The notes below the pieces were generated by a model. It searched no databases. It was not told the DNA's origin and was given only the letters and a program-made list of their open reading frames with translations. From positions 5,234,501 through 5,298,500 of the forward strand of contig NZ_CP016616.1 of NCBI RefSeq assembly GCF_002741015.1: 64,000 nt of DNA, given 5' to 3'. A program made the translations under genes and the position numbers. How positions within the stretch are numbered: the stretch's first letter is position 1; every line of letters begins with the position of its first letter. Source of the DNA: Microvirga ossetica (GTDB taxonomy: Bacteria > Pseudomonadota > Alphaproteobacteria > Rhizobiales > Beijerinckiaceae). Shown piece after piece: positions 57,347 to 64,000 of the stretch.

Positions 57347-58249
57347 TCACATTTCCTCGAAATGGCGGAGCATCCGAGACGCATCCGGGTCGCGGTCGGT
57401 AAAGAGCCGAAAGGCGCCCACGGCCTGGAAGACCGCCATGCCGCCGCCGGATATGGTGCGGCATCCGCGGGCGCGAGCGTGGCGCAGGAGTTCGGTCTCC
57501 AGCGGGAAGTAGACGATGTCGGCGACCCATAGCTCGGGGCGCAGCAACTCGGCGGGCAGGGCCATGCCCGGATACTTCGCCATGCCGAGCGGGGTCGTGT
57601 TGACGATGCCGTCGGCTGCATCCACCGCATCCTGAACCGAGAAGCTGCAGGAGGCGCGCCTATCCCCGAACCGCTCTCTCAACGATGCGGCGAGGTTCCC
57701 GGCACGGGCCTGATCCGTATCGATCAGGATGACCTCGCCGGTCCCGAGGGTGAGAAGCGCATGGGCGACGGCAGCACCCGCGCCGCCGGCCCCGAATTGG
57801 ACGACCCGCTCGCGACGGACGTCGGGCAACTCGCGCCGGAAGCTTTGGGCGAAGCCCCACCAATCGGTGTTGTGCCCGACACGCCGGCCGTCCTTCAGAA
57901 CGACCGTATTCACCGCCCCGAGCGCAGCCGCGTCGGGTGACAAGTCGTCGAGAAGGGGAATGACGGCCTGCTTGCAGGGATGGGTGATGTTGAGGCCGGC
58001 GAAACCGAAGCGCTGGGCGGCTGTCAGGATGTCGGGGAGCGCGCTCGCACCGAGGCCAAGCGCCTCCAGGTCGATCAGCTTGTAGACATAGCGCAGCCCC
58101 TGCCGGGCGCCCTCCCGTTCGTGAAGGCTGGGCGTGCGGGACGCCTGGATCCCGGCACCGACCAACCCCACGAGAACGGAAGGCAAGCTCGACAGCCGCT
58201 TGGCATCGTCGTCATCGGAGTCCGCTGCGGTTGGTCGACCGCTCGTCAT
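57347..58249 (-). CDS. qsuD: Quinate/shikimate dehydrogenase (QsuD/QuiA-type AroE family)
   Basis: About 300 residues. The substrate site ASRTPSLHEREG, LNITHPCKQAVIPLLD (catalytic lysine), GAVNTVV, GHNTDWWGF (aspartate), nucleotide site GAGGAGAAVAHAL, IVYFPLETELL and AVFQAVGAFRLFT closely follow the Corynebacterium quinate/shikimate dehydrogenase, including S-R-T in place of the biosynthetic S-x-S. It would oxidise quinate to 3-dehydroquinate and shikimate to dehydroshikimate. ATG 58249 chosen; GTG 58258 overlaps the dehydroquinase stop. Catabolic, not the biosynthetic AroE. Confidence 0.85.
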   Translation of the reverse strand: MTSGRPTAADSDDDDAKRLSSLPSVLVGLVGAGIQASRTPSLHEREGARQGLRYVYKLIDLEALGLGASALPDILTAAQRFGFAGLNITHPCKQAVIPLLDDLSPDAAALGAVNTVVLKDGRRVGHNTDWWGFAQSFRRELPDVRRERVVQFGAGGAGAAVAHALLTLGTGEVILIDTDQARAGNLAASLRERFGDRRASCSFSVQDAVDAADGIVNTTPLGMAKYPGMALPAELLRPELWVADIVYFPLETELLRHARARGCRTISGGGMAVFQAVGAFRLFTDRDPDASRMLRHFEEM

Positions 58250-58254
58250 GGATT

Positions 58255-58707
58255 TCACGCCTTTGCGGATGCCTTCGCGATCATGTCGAGGACGGCATGG
58301 ACCGCAACCGGGTAGCCGTTCGTGCCCAGGCCTGCGATCACGGCCGTTGCCACCGGGGAGACATAGGATTTGTGATAGATCTGCTCCCGGCGATGAATGT
58401 TCGAGATGTGCAGCTCGACGATGGGGCCTGGAAACATCTTCAAGGCGTCCATGATCGCCATCGACGTGAAGGTGAAGGCGGCAGGATTGATGATGATCCC
58501 GCTGCCCTGGTCGATGGCCTCATGCACCCAGTCGATGATTTCGTATTCCCGATTCGATTGCTTGAAGACGATGGGATGGTCTCCCGCCGCCTGACGGCAC
58601 ATCGACTCGACCTCGGCCAACGTCGTGCGGCCGTAGATCTCCGGCTCGCGCGTGCCGAGGCGATTGAGATTGGGTCCATTGAGGATATAGATCGGTTTGC
58701 TCGTCAT
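58255..58707 (-). CDS. aroQ: Type II 3-dehydroquinate dehydratase family protein
   Basis: 150 residues, flavodoxin-like dodecameric family. Catalytic Y25 and R20 in LGTREPEIYG, N13 in GPNLNRLG, N74 in INPAAF, and H100 in VELHISN are present. Two normally conserved substrate residues are changed: THTS is TFTS (Phe80 for His) and the second arginine of REEFRxxS is Tyr111 (REQIYHKS). So it may have altered specificity. Paired with the quinate/shikimate dehydrogenase (coupled stop/start). Confidence 0.88.
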   Translation of the reverse strand: MTSKPIYILNGPNLNRLGTREPEIYGRTTLAEVESMCRQAAGDHPIVFKQSNREYEIIDWVHEAIDQGSGIIINPAAFTFTSMAIMDALKMFPGPIVELHISNIHRREQIYHKSYVSPVATAVIAGLGTNGYPVAVHAVLDMIAKASAKA

Positions 58708-58731
58708 CTCACTTCTCTCAATGGAGCCGGC

Positions 58732-60033
58732 TTATCCCTGGTAGCCGAAAAGGCGCGGCAGCCAGAGCACGGTTTCGGGCACAAATGTCATGATCGCGAG
58801 GGCGACGATCATCGCGAAGAGGAAGGGCAGCGTGTCGCGCACGATATCGCGCAGCGGCTCGCCGGAAATGTTCGCCATGATGAACAGGAGTAGCCCGTAG
58901 GGTGGGGTGATCAGCCCGATCATGATGTTCACGACCACCACCACACCGAAATGCACGAGGTCGATTCCCAGCGCCTGAGCCGTAGGGATGAAGACCGGCA
59001 CGACGATCAGCAGGATCGCCGTTCCTTCCAGCACGCAGCCGAGAAGAAGAAGCAGGACATTGACGAAGATCAGGAAGCCGACCGGAGAAAGGTCCCATCC
59101 CGCGAGCAGTGTCTTCACGCCTTCCGGGATATTCTCGACGGTGATGACATAGTTGAACACGAGCGCACCCGCGATCAGCATGCCGATGGACGCGGTCGTG
59201 CGTGCACTGACGGCGAGTGCATTGTAGAAGTCGCGCCAGCTCACGCTGCGATAAAGGCCCGCCGAGATGAGAAGCGCGTAACCGGCTGCGACAGCCGCGG
59301 CCTCCGTCGGAGTCATCACGCCGCTATAGATGCCTCCAAGCAGGACGACGGGCATCATCAGCGAAGGGAAGGCTTCCCACGTGATGCGCGGCAGCTTGCG
59401 CAAGGGTACGGGTTTCTCGACAGGGAAGTTCTTGCGACGTGCTGTGATGGCCACGATGATCATCTGGCTCAAGGCCATCAGCAGTCCCGGAACGACACCG
59501 CCAAGGAAGAGAAAGCCGATTGAGGCATCGGAGACGAGGGCGTAGAGAACCATCGGGATCGAGGGCGGGATGATCGGTCCGATCACGGACGAGACTGCGG
59601 TAAGGGCTGCGGCAAAGCTTCCCGTATACCGTCCGTCGCGGGTCATCATGGCCTGCATCATGCGGCCCGTGCCGGCGGCATCGGCGATGGCCGAACCGGA
59701 CATGCCGGCGAAGATGATGCTCTGCAAGATGTTGACTTGGGCGAGGCCGCCGCGGAAGCGGCCCACCAGGGCATTGCAGAACGCCATGAGGCGGTCGGTC
59801 ATGCTGCCGATGTTCATGAACTCGGCGGCCAGGATGAACAGCGGTACCGAGAGGATGACGTAGTTGGAGTACATGCCGTTGAGCAGCTGCTCTGCGGCCG
59901 TTCCCATGTCCAGCCCCGCCAGAAGCAGGTACAGGATCGAGCCGGCGATCATCGAATGGCCGATCGGCAGCCCGAGAAAGGCGAGGGCGGTGATCGCGAC
60001 GAGCGAGATCGAGAAGGGGCTTGTCAGGTTCAT
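58732..60033 (-). CDS. dctM: TRAP transporter large permease (DctM)
   Basis: 433 residues, about 12 helices. Family motifs: SVPLFILAAEFMN, FAGMSGSAIADAAGTG, IGPIIPPSIPMVLYA, MTPTEAAAVAAGYAL and GLITPPYGLLLFIMA. It overlaps the DctQ stop by 4 bases. It forms the channel with DctQ for sodium-driven uptake of the DctP-bound acid, probably quinate, shikimate or a related acid by context. Lies 24 bases upstream of aroQ. Confidence 0.95.
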   Translation of the reverse strand: MNLTSPFSISLVAITALAFLGLPIGHSMIAGSILYLLLAGLDMGTAAEQLLNGMYSNYVILSVPLFILAAEFMNIGSMTDRLMAFCNALVGRFRGGLAQVNILQSIIFAGMSGSAIADAAGTGRMMQAMMTRDGRYTGSFAAALTAVSSVIGPIIPPSIPMVLYALVSDASIGFLFLGGVVPGLLMALSQMIIVAITARRKNFPVEKPVPLRKLPRITWEAFPSLMMPVVLLGGIYSGVMTPTEAAAVAAGYALLISAGLYRSVSWRDFYNALAVSARTTASIGMLIAGALVFNYVITVENIPEGVKTLLAGWDLSPVGFLIFVNVLLLLLGCVLEGTAILLIVVPVFIPTAQALGIDLVHFGVVVVVNIMIGLITPPYGLLLFIMANISGEPLRDIVRDTLPFLFAMIVALAIMTFVPETVLWLPRLFGYQG

Positions 60034-60548
60034 ACGCCGGAGCTCGCCTTGGTGGGATCGAATTCATCCGGCGCCACGCCCCGCATGGCCTGCCAGGCGA
60101 TCCAGATGTAGCGGATGATGGTGGCGACGGCGAAGACGATGTAGATCGAGAATAGCCAGTCGAACCTGATCTTGAGATAGCTCGTCCTCTCCACCTTCAT
60201 GAAGGTGACGTAGTCGACGACGGCTGGGAGAGAGATGGTATAGAGCGCGATCAACGCAACCGCGCTGATAAGCGCCATCACACGGCGTGGTCCGGGGCCG
60301 ACCGCGCCGTAGATGATGTCGAAGCGGATTTCCTCACGCTCGCTGACGACGAAGGCGGCACCCCACAGGACGAGCCAGAGCCACAGGACGACGCTGATCT
60401 CGTGCGTCCATCCGATCGGGAGGCCCAGAAGATACCGGAAGGCGATCTGCAGGAGGAAGGCTGCGAACATCGCGGCCAGCATGGCGGCGGCAATGTTCTC
60501 CGCACGCCGGGCAAGCCACGCGCCGATTGCCGGCAACGAAGAACTCAT
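60030..60548 (-). CDS. dctQ: TRAP transporter small permease (DctQ)
   Basis: 172 residues, four helices. The central motif ISVVLWLWLVLWGAAFVVSEREEIRFDIIY is typical of DctQ (shown in part). ATG 60548 fits the family length; the frame is open upstream into the intergenic gap. Second gene of dctP-dctQ-dctM. Confidence 0.92.
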   Translation of the reverse strand: MSSSLPAIGAWLARRAENIAAAMLAAMFAAFLLQIAFRYLLGLPIGWTHEISVVLWLWLVLWGAAFVVSEREEIRFDIIYGAVGPGPRRVMALISAVALIALYTISLPAVVDYVTFMKVERTSYLKIRFDWLFSIYIVFAVATIIRYIWIAWQAMRGVAPDEFDPTKASSGV

Positions 60549-60631
60549 GAAAGCGGTTCCCTTCGCGAGAAGGTGCTGAACACTTGTGAAAGGCCGCCGG
60601 GACGATGCCCCGGCGGCAATGGCTTTAAGCC

Positions 60632-61624
60632 TTACATCGCGTTGATCTTGTCCAGCATACCGGCCGGCCAGCTCTTCGCCAGATCCGAGGCCAGATACTT
60701 CTTCTGGGCGAACTCGCGGAAGGCCTTCAGGTCGGGCGTGTAGACGTCGAGGCCCTTCTCCTTGAAGAAGGTAGCGAGCTGCGTCTCCTGCTTCAGGTGC
60801 TCCTGCGTGCTCCACTCGATCGCCTTGTCGGCGGCCGCCTGGAAGGCAGCCTTCTTCTCTGGCGATAGGGCGTCCCAAACCTTGTTGGATACGGCCAGAA
60901 CGTCAAAGCCGACCAGGTGAGAGGTGAGAGCGATCTGCGACATCACCTCGTAGAACTTCATGTTCTGCACGTTCGGCAGCGGGTTGTCCTGGCCGTCGAT
61001 GGCGCCCGTCTGCAGCCCGGTATAAACCTCCGCATAGGCCATCGGCGTCGGGTTGGCACCGAGGGATTGGCCGAGGAACTGCCAGGCGTCGCCGCCGGGC
61101 ATGCGCAGCTTGATGCCGGCGAGATCTTCAGGCTTGCTGATCTTCTTGTTCGGCTTCAGCCCCACATGCCGGGCACCGAAATAGGTCGGCCCGAGGATGT
61201 GGATGCCCAGCTTCTCCGAGGCCATCTTTTTGAGCTGTTGGCCGACATCGCCGGCAAACACCTTCTTCAGGTGATCGGCATCGCGGAACAGATAGGCCGA
61301 GGTGACGATAGACCATTCCGGAATCTGGTTCGAGATGTCCTGCGGCGCGATATTGCCCATCTCGAGATTGCCGCGCTGCATGGCGACGAGCTCGGTGCCC
61401 TGCTTGAACAGGGTGCCGCCGTAATAGGGCTGGAGGTTGAAGCCCTGCGCCTTCACCGCCTCGCCGAACTGCTTCATCATTCCGGCCCGGATGTCCTGCT
61501 CCGAGAACACGGCGGAAAATCTCAGGTTCGTGGGAGCCTGCGCGGTGGCCGGCCCAGCCGTGCCCCATGCCAGAAGGGCCGCACCCGCAGCCATCAGGAC
61601 ACGCCGATTGATGTCAAATCCCAT
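60632..61624 (-). CDS. dctP: TRAP transporter solute receptor (DctP family)
   Basis: 330 residues: signal peptide (INRRVLMAAGAALLAWG to ATAQA), then DctP fold with GTLFKQGTELVAMQRGNLEMG, GIKLRMPGGDAWQFLGQSLGANPTPMAYAEVYTGLQTGAIDGQDNPLP region including the carboxylate-binding arginine in KLRMP. AAAGGAGAGGAAACC precedes ATG 61624. First gene of the operon that runs through dctQ, dctM, aroQ and qsuD. Ligand by context an organic acid. Confidence 0.94.
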   Translation of the reverse strand: MGFDINRRVLMAAGAALLAWGTAGPATAQAPTNLRFSAVFSEQDIRAGMMKQFGEAVKAQGFNLQPYYGGTLFKQGTELVAMQRGNLEMGNIAPQDISNQIPEWSIVTSAYLFRDADHLKKVFAGDVGQQLKKMASEKLGIHILGPTYFGARHVGLKPNKKISKPEDLAGIKLRMPGGDAWQFLGQSLGANPTPMAYAEVYTGLQTGAIDGQDNPLPNVQNMKFYEVMSQIALTSHLVGFDVLAVSNKVWDALSPEKKAAFQAAADKAIEWSTQEHLKQETQLATFFKEKGLDVYTPDLKAFREFAQKKYLASDLAKSWPAGMLDKINAM

Positions 61625-61818
61625 GGTTTCCTCTCCTTTTGTTGCCGCGCCTTTTTCTGCGTCTTGGGCTGCACTATCCGCTCGGATGTTTGCAAAATCA
61701 ATATGCGTTTTTGAAATCATCTGATATTTTTAATTTTAGCATACAATAAGCGATATGGGGTTGTTGGACTTGGTCAGGGAGGTCGTTAGGTTATGACCCT
61801 CGGAAGAGCGGTGGCCGG

Positions 61819-62487
61819 ATGAGCATCGAATTGCTGGCGACATCGATTGCAGATCGCGCTTACGACCGGATTCGCGCGGATATCGTGTTCGGTCGCCTCG
61901 ATCCCGGCGCACGGCTTCGGCTGGATCGATTGGCGGGCGAGTATGGGGCGAGCGTCAGCACCCTCCGGGAAATCCTGAGCCGGCTCTCGTCGGAAGGGCT
62001 GGTCATCGCGGAGGGGCAGCGCGGCTTCCGGGTCACTCCCGTGTCGCCCGCCGGGTTCGAAGACGTCGCGTCAATGCGGCTGCTTCTGGAAACCTATGCA
62101 TTGCCCTTGTCCTTCGCGGCTGGCGATCTGGAATGGGAGAGCCGCGTCGTCGCCGCCCATCACAAGCTCGCCTTCATGGAGCGGCGGATGATGGCCGGGG
62201 ACCAGGAGGGGACGGAACTCTGGAAGCACTATGACCGGGAATTTCACCAAGTGCTGATCGAGGCCTGCGGCTCCCAGACCCTGCTCGATCTCTATGGCGG
62301 CGTCTTCGATCAATATCTCCGGTACCAGATGATAGCCGTCGTGTTCCGCGGAGAAATCGCGGCGAACGAGCATCGGATGCTGTTGGACTGCGCCCTGGCA
62401 CGCGATGCGGAGAAAGCCTGCGAGGTGCTCGATCAGCATGTGAACGGATGCGTGGCCTACACATTGAAGAGCGGGGCATTGGCATGA
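61819..62487 (+). CDS. GntR family regulator (FCD type), tandem copy 1
   Basis: 222 residues: winged helix (AYDRIRADIVFGRLDPGARL, ASVSTLREILSRLSSEGLV) and FCD domain (YDREFHQVLIEACGSQTLL, RYQMIAVVFRGEIAANEH). Divergent from dctP across an AT-rich 194-bp region; its stop overlaps the ATG of a close paralog by ATGA. Likely regulator of the TRAP/quinate operon, perhaps as a heteromer with its neighbour. Confidence 0.92.
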   Translation: MSIELLATSIADRAYDRIRADIVFGRLDPGARLRLDRLAGEYGASVSTLREILSRLSSEGLVIAEGQRGFRVTPVSPAGFEDVASMRLLLETYALPLSFAAGDLEWESRVVAAHHKLAFMERRMMAGDQEGTELWKHYDREFHQVLIEACGSQTLLDLYGGVFDQYLRYQMIAVVFRGEIAANEHRMLLDCALARDAEKACEVLDQHVNGCVAYTLKSGALA

Positions 62488-63164
62488 GTGACGACGTCCA
62501 AGTCATCTCCCAGCCCGCTAGCGTAGGGGAAAGCGCCTATCAGAAGATCCGATCCGACATCATCTTCGGCCGCCTCCCGCCTGGTCGAAAACTGAAGCTC
62601 GACCGGCTCAAGGCCGATTACGGCGCCAGCGTCAGCACGCTCCGGGAAACCCTGAACCGCCTGCATTCCGAGCGTCTCGTGGTCGCCGAGGGGCAGAAGG
62701 GATTCGAGGTCGCGCCGGTTTCGATCGCCAACCTGAGGGAGATCGCCGCCCTTCGGCAACTCCTGGAATGCCGGGCTCTAGAGCAGGCGTTTCGGGCAGG
62801 GGACATGGAATGGGAGGGGCGTGTCGTCGCCGCCCATCACCGGCTCGCGCGGATGGAGGAGCAGATGGCCCAAGGCGACCGGGACCATACGGAGGAGTGG
62901 AAGCGCTATGACTGGCAATTCCACCAGGCTCTCATCTCCGCCTGCGGGTCGAGAATGCTGATCGACAACCATGCGGCCGTCTTCGACAAATATTTGCGCT
63001 ACCAGATGATCGCCCTGAGCTTTCGCGGCGACATCGCAGCGGAGGAGCATGCGCTTCTCCTGCAATGCGCTCTGGAAAGGGACTCCATGCGTGCCTGCGA
63101 GGTTCTGAGACGCCACGTCGCCGGCGGCGTCGAGCATGCCCTCGCCACGGGAACCATCAGCTGA
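62484..63164 (+). CDS. GntR family regulator (FCD type), tandem copy 2
   Basis: 226 residues from ATG 62484. Strongly similar to the upstream gene throughout: IIFGRLPPG, YGASVSTLRETLNRL, VVAEGQKGFEVAPVS, VVAAHHRLA, YDWQFHQALISACGS, KYLRYQMIALSFRGDIAAEEH. The DNA-recognition helix region ASVSTLRE is identical in both, the ligand domain less so, which points to a duplication with the same operator and a different effector. Confidence 0.92.
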   Translation: MSDDVQVISQPASVGESAYQKIRSDIIFGRLPPGRKLKLDRLKADYGASVSTLRETLNRLHSERLVVAEGQKGFEVAPVSIANLREIAALRQLLECRALEQAFRAGDMEWEGRVVAAHHRLARMEEQMAQGDRDHTEEWKRYDWQFHQALISACGSRMLIDNHAAVFDKYLRYQMIALSFRGDIAAEEHALLLQCALERDSMRACEVLRRHVAGGVEHALATGTIS

Positions 63165-63312
63165 ACCGACATGAGAGGAGCGGCCTGACCGGCGACACGC
63201 TTCCGCATTCGAGAGGACATCGAACCAGCATACGCAAAGCCACCGCCACCGTCTGCCTGAGCGGGGCTTTGACCTTCGGCGATGAGGATAAGTCAGGACG
63301 TCCAGGATCCAA

Positions 63313-64000
63313 TCATCCGACAGGGCTCGTGCGTGGTGAGCGTCCTTCGATAGGATAGGCAGGATCGGTGTAGCCGGGCGTGGAAGGATGGCCGGAGGCG
63401 ACGAGGCTGTCGACGAACGTTTCATCCTCCGACGTGAAGCGGTAATCCAGGGCCTTCACGTAATCGTCCCACTGCTCCTTCGTGCGCGGGCCTCCGATCA
63501 CGGCCGTGACGAAGCGGTTGTTCAGGACCCATGCGACGGCGAACTGGCCCGGCGTGATGCCCCGGCTCTCGGCGTGACGTTTGAACTCCTGTGCGATCTG
63601 CAGGGATTCCGGCCGCCATTCCGTCTGCATCATGCGTGTATCCTGCCGACCCGCCCGGCTGGCTTCAGGCGGCGGGGCATCGGCGCTGTACTTTCCGGTG
63701 AGGATGCCGCGGGCGAGGGGAGAATAGGGCACCACGCCGAGCCCGTAATAGCCGCAGGCGGGCAGATGCTCGACTTCGGGCATCCGGTTCATGGCGTTGT
63801 AGTAGGGCTGACTCACGACCGGACGGTCGATCCCGAGATCGTCGCAGAGGCGGCAGATCTCGGCCACGCGCCAGGCGCGATGGTTCGACACGCCGAAGTA
63901 GCGGATCTTTCCCTGGCGGACGAGATCGCCCATGGCACGAACCGTCTCCACCAGCGGAGTGGTGTAGTCCTCCCTGTGAATGTAATAGATGTCGATCCAA
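63313..64000 (-). CDS. Aldo/keto reductase, 5' end beyond the window
   Basis: C-terminal ~228 residues of an aldo/keto reductase; the frame is open to the window edge (WIDIYYIHREDYTTPL, containing the catalytic-histidine strand). Seen: GKIRYFGVSNHRAWRV, VVSQPYYNAMNR, VPYSPLARGILTGKY, PGQFAVAWVLNN and AVIGGPRTKEQWDDYV, the YajO/YghZ-like pattern. NADPH-dependent reduction of an aldehyde or ketone; substrate unknown. Confidence 0.9.
   Translation of the reverse strand, partial: WIDIYYIHREDYTTPLVETVRAMGDLVRQGKIRYFGVSNHRAWRVAEICRLCDDLGIDRPVVSQPYYNAMNRMPEVEHLPACGYYGLGVVPYSPLARGILTGKYSADAPPPEASRAGRQDTRMMQTEWRPESLQIAQEFKRHAESRGITPGQFAVAWVLNNRFVTAVIGGPRTKEQWDDYVKALDYRFTSEDETFVDSLVASGHPSTPGYTDPAYPIEGRSPRTSPVG

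Noticed and set aside
57347..58707. Biosynthetic shikimate-pathway aroE/aroQ
   Set aside because: The dehydrogenase has the SRTP site of quinate/shikimate dehydrogenases and both genes follow a TRAP importer, so a catabolic role fits better.

Overview
The window is dense, GC-rich DNA without rRNA, tRNA, insertion sequences or CRISPR. The many 4-bp ATGA/GTGA overlaps, the abundance of ABC and TRAP solute-uptake operons with FCD-type GntR regulators, and fused DppD-DppF ATPases suggest a metabolically versatile soil or plant-associated alphaproteobacterium, probably Hyphomicrobiales (Microvirga/Methylobacterium/Bosea-like). The genus is a guess. It reads as an accessory catabolic region, not a housekeeping core.

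Layout. (A) 0-18 kb: a peptide-type ABC importer with an SsnA/TRZ-like amidohydrolase, a CynX-like MFS carrier and a D-hydantoinase, all minus strand, under a GntR regulator; a divergent cytosine-deaminase-like gene; a minus-strand trio of diaminopropionate ammonia-lyase, carbamoylase and M20 amidohydrolase with a divergent Lrp regulator; and an ornithine-cyclodeaminase-like gene with an alpha/beta hydrolase. Together this looks like import and stepwise opening of a cyclic ureide or N-carbamoyl compound to 2,3-diaminopropionate, then pyruvate and ammonia. (B) 18-24.5 kb: two class III nucleotide cyclases around a lytic transglycosylase and an unknown secreted protein; remnants of an AmpC beta-lactamase and an alkyl sulfatase lie at cyclase gene edges. 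(C) 24.5-33.6 kb: a second peptide-type ABC importer with mannonate- and galactonate-dehydratase-like enzymes, for sugar acids or their oligomers, behind a GntR gene and a clear inverted-repeat operator. (D) 33.8-39.7 kb: a five-gene cecR-ybhG-ybhF-ybhS-ybhR efflux operon with a perfect operator, followed by two fused gene scraps. (E) 40-45.3 kb: a ribose-type ABC importer and an aldo/keto reductase. (F) 45.4-57.3 kb: a small unknown gene, a LuxR protein with a degenerate receiver, a PfkB kinase/GntR/DapA-family group divergent from a sugar importer lacking its own ATPase, then a GH2 and two GH1-like glycosidases. (G) 57.3-63.2 kb: quinate/shikimate dehydrogenase, a type II dehydroquinase with altered active-site residues, a TRAP importer, and two tandem paralogous GntR regulators. 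(H) an aldo/keto reductase cut by the window end.

Most interesting: the diaminopropionate-forming ureide cluster, the unusual dehydroquinase, the tandem GntR pair, four gene remnants, and several palindromic operators that can be matched to adjacent regulators.
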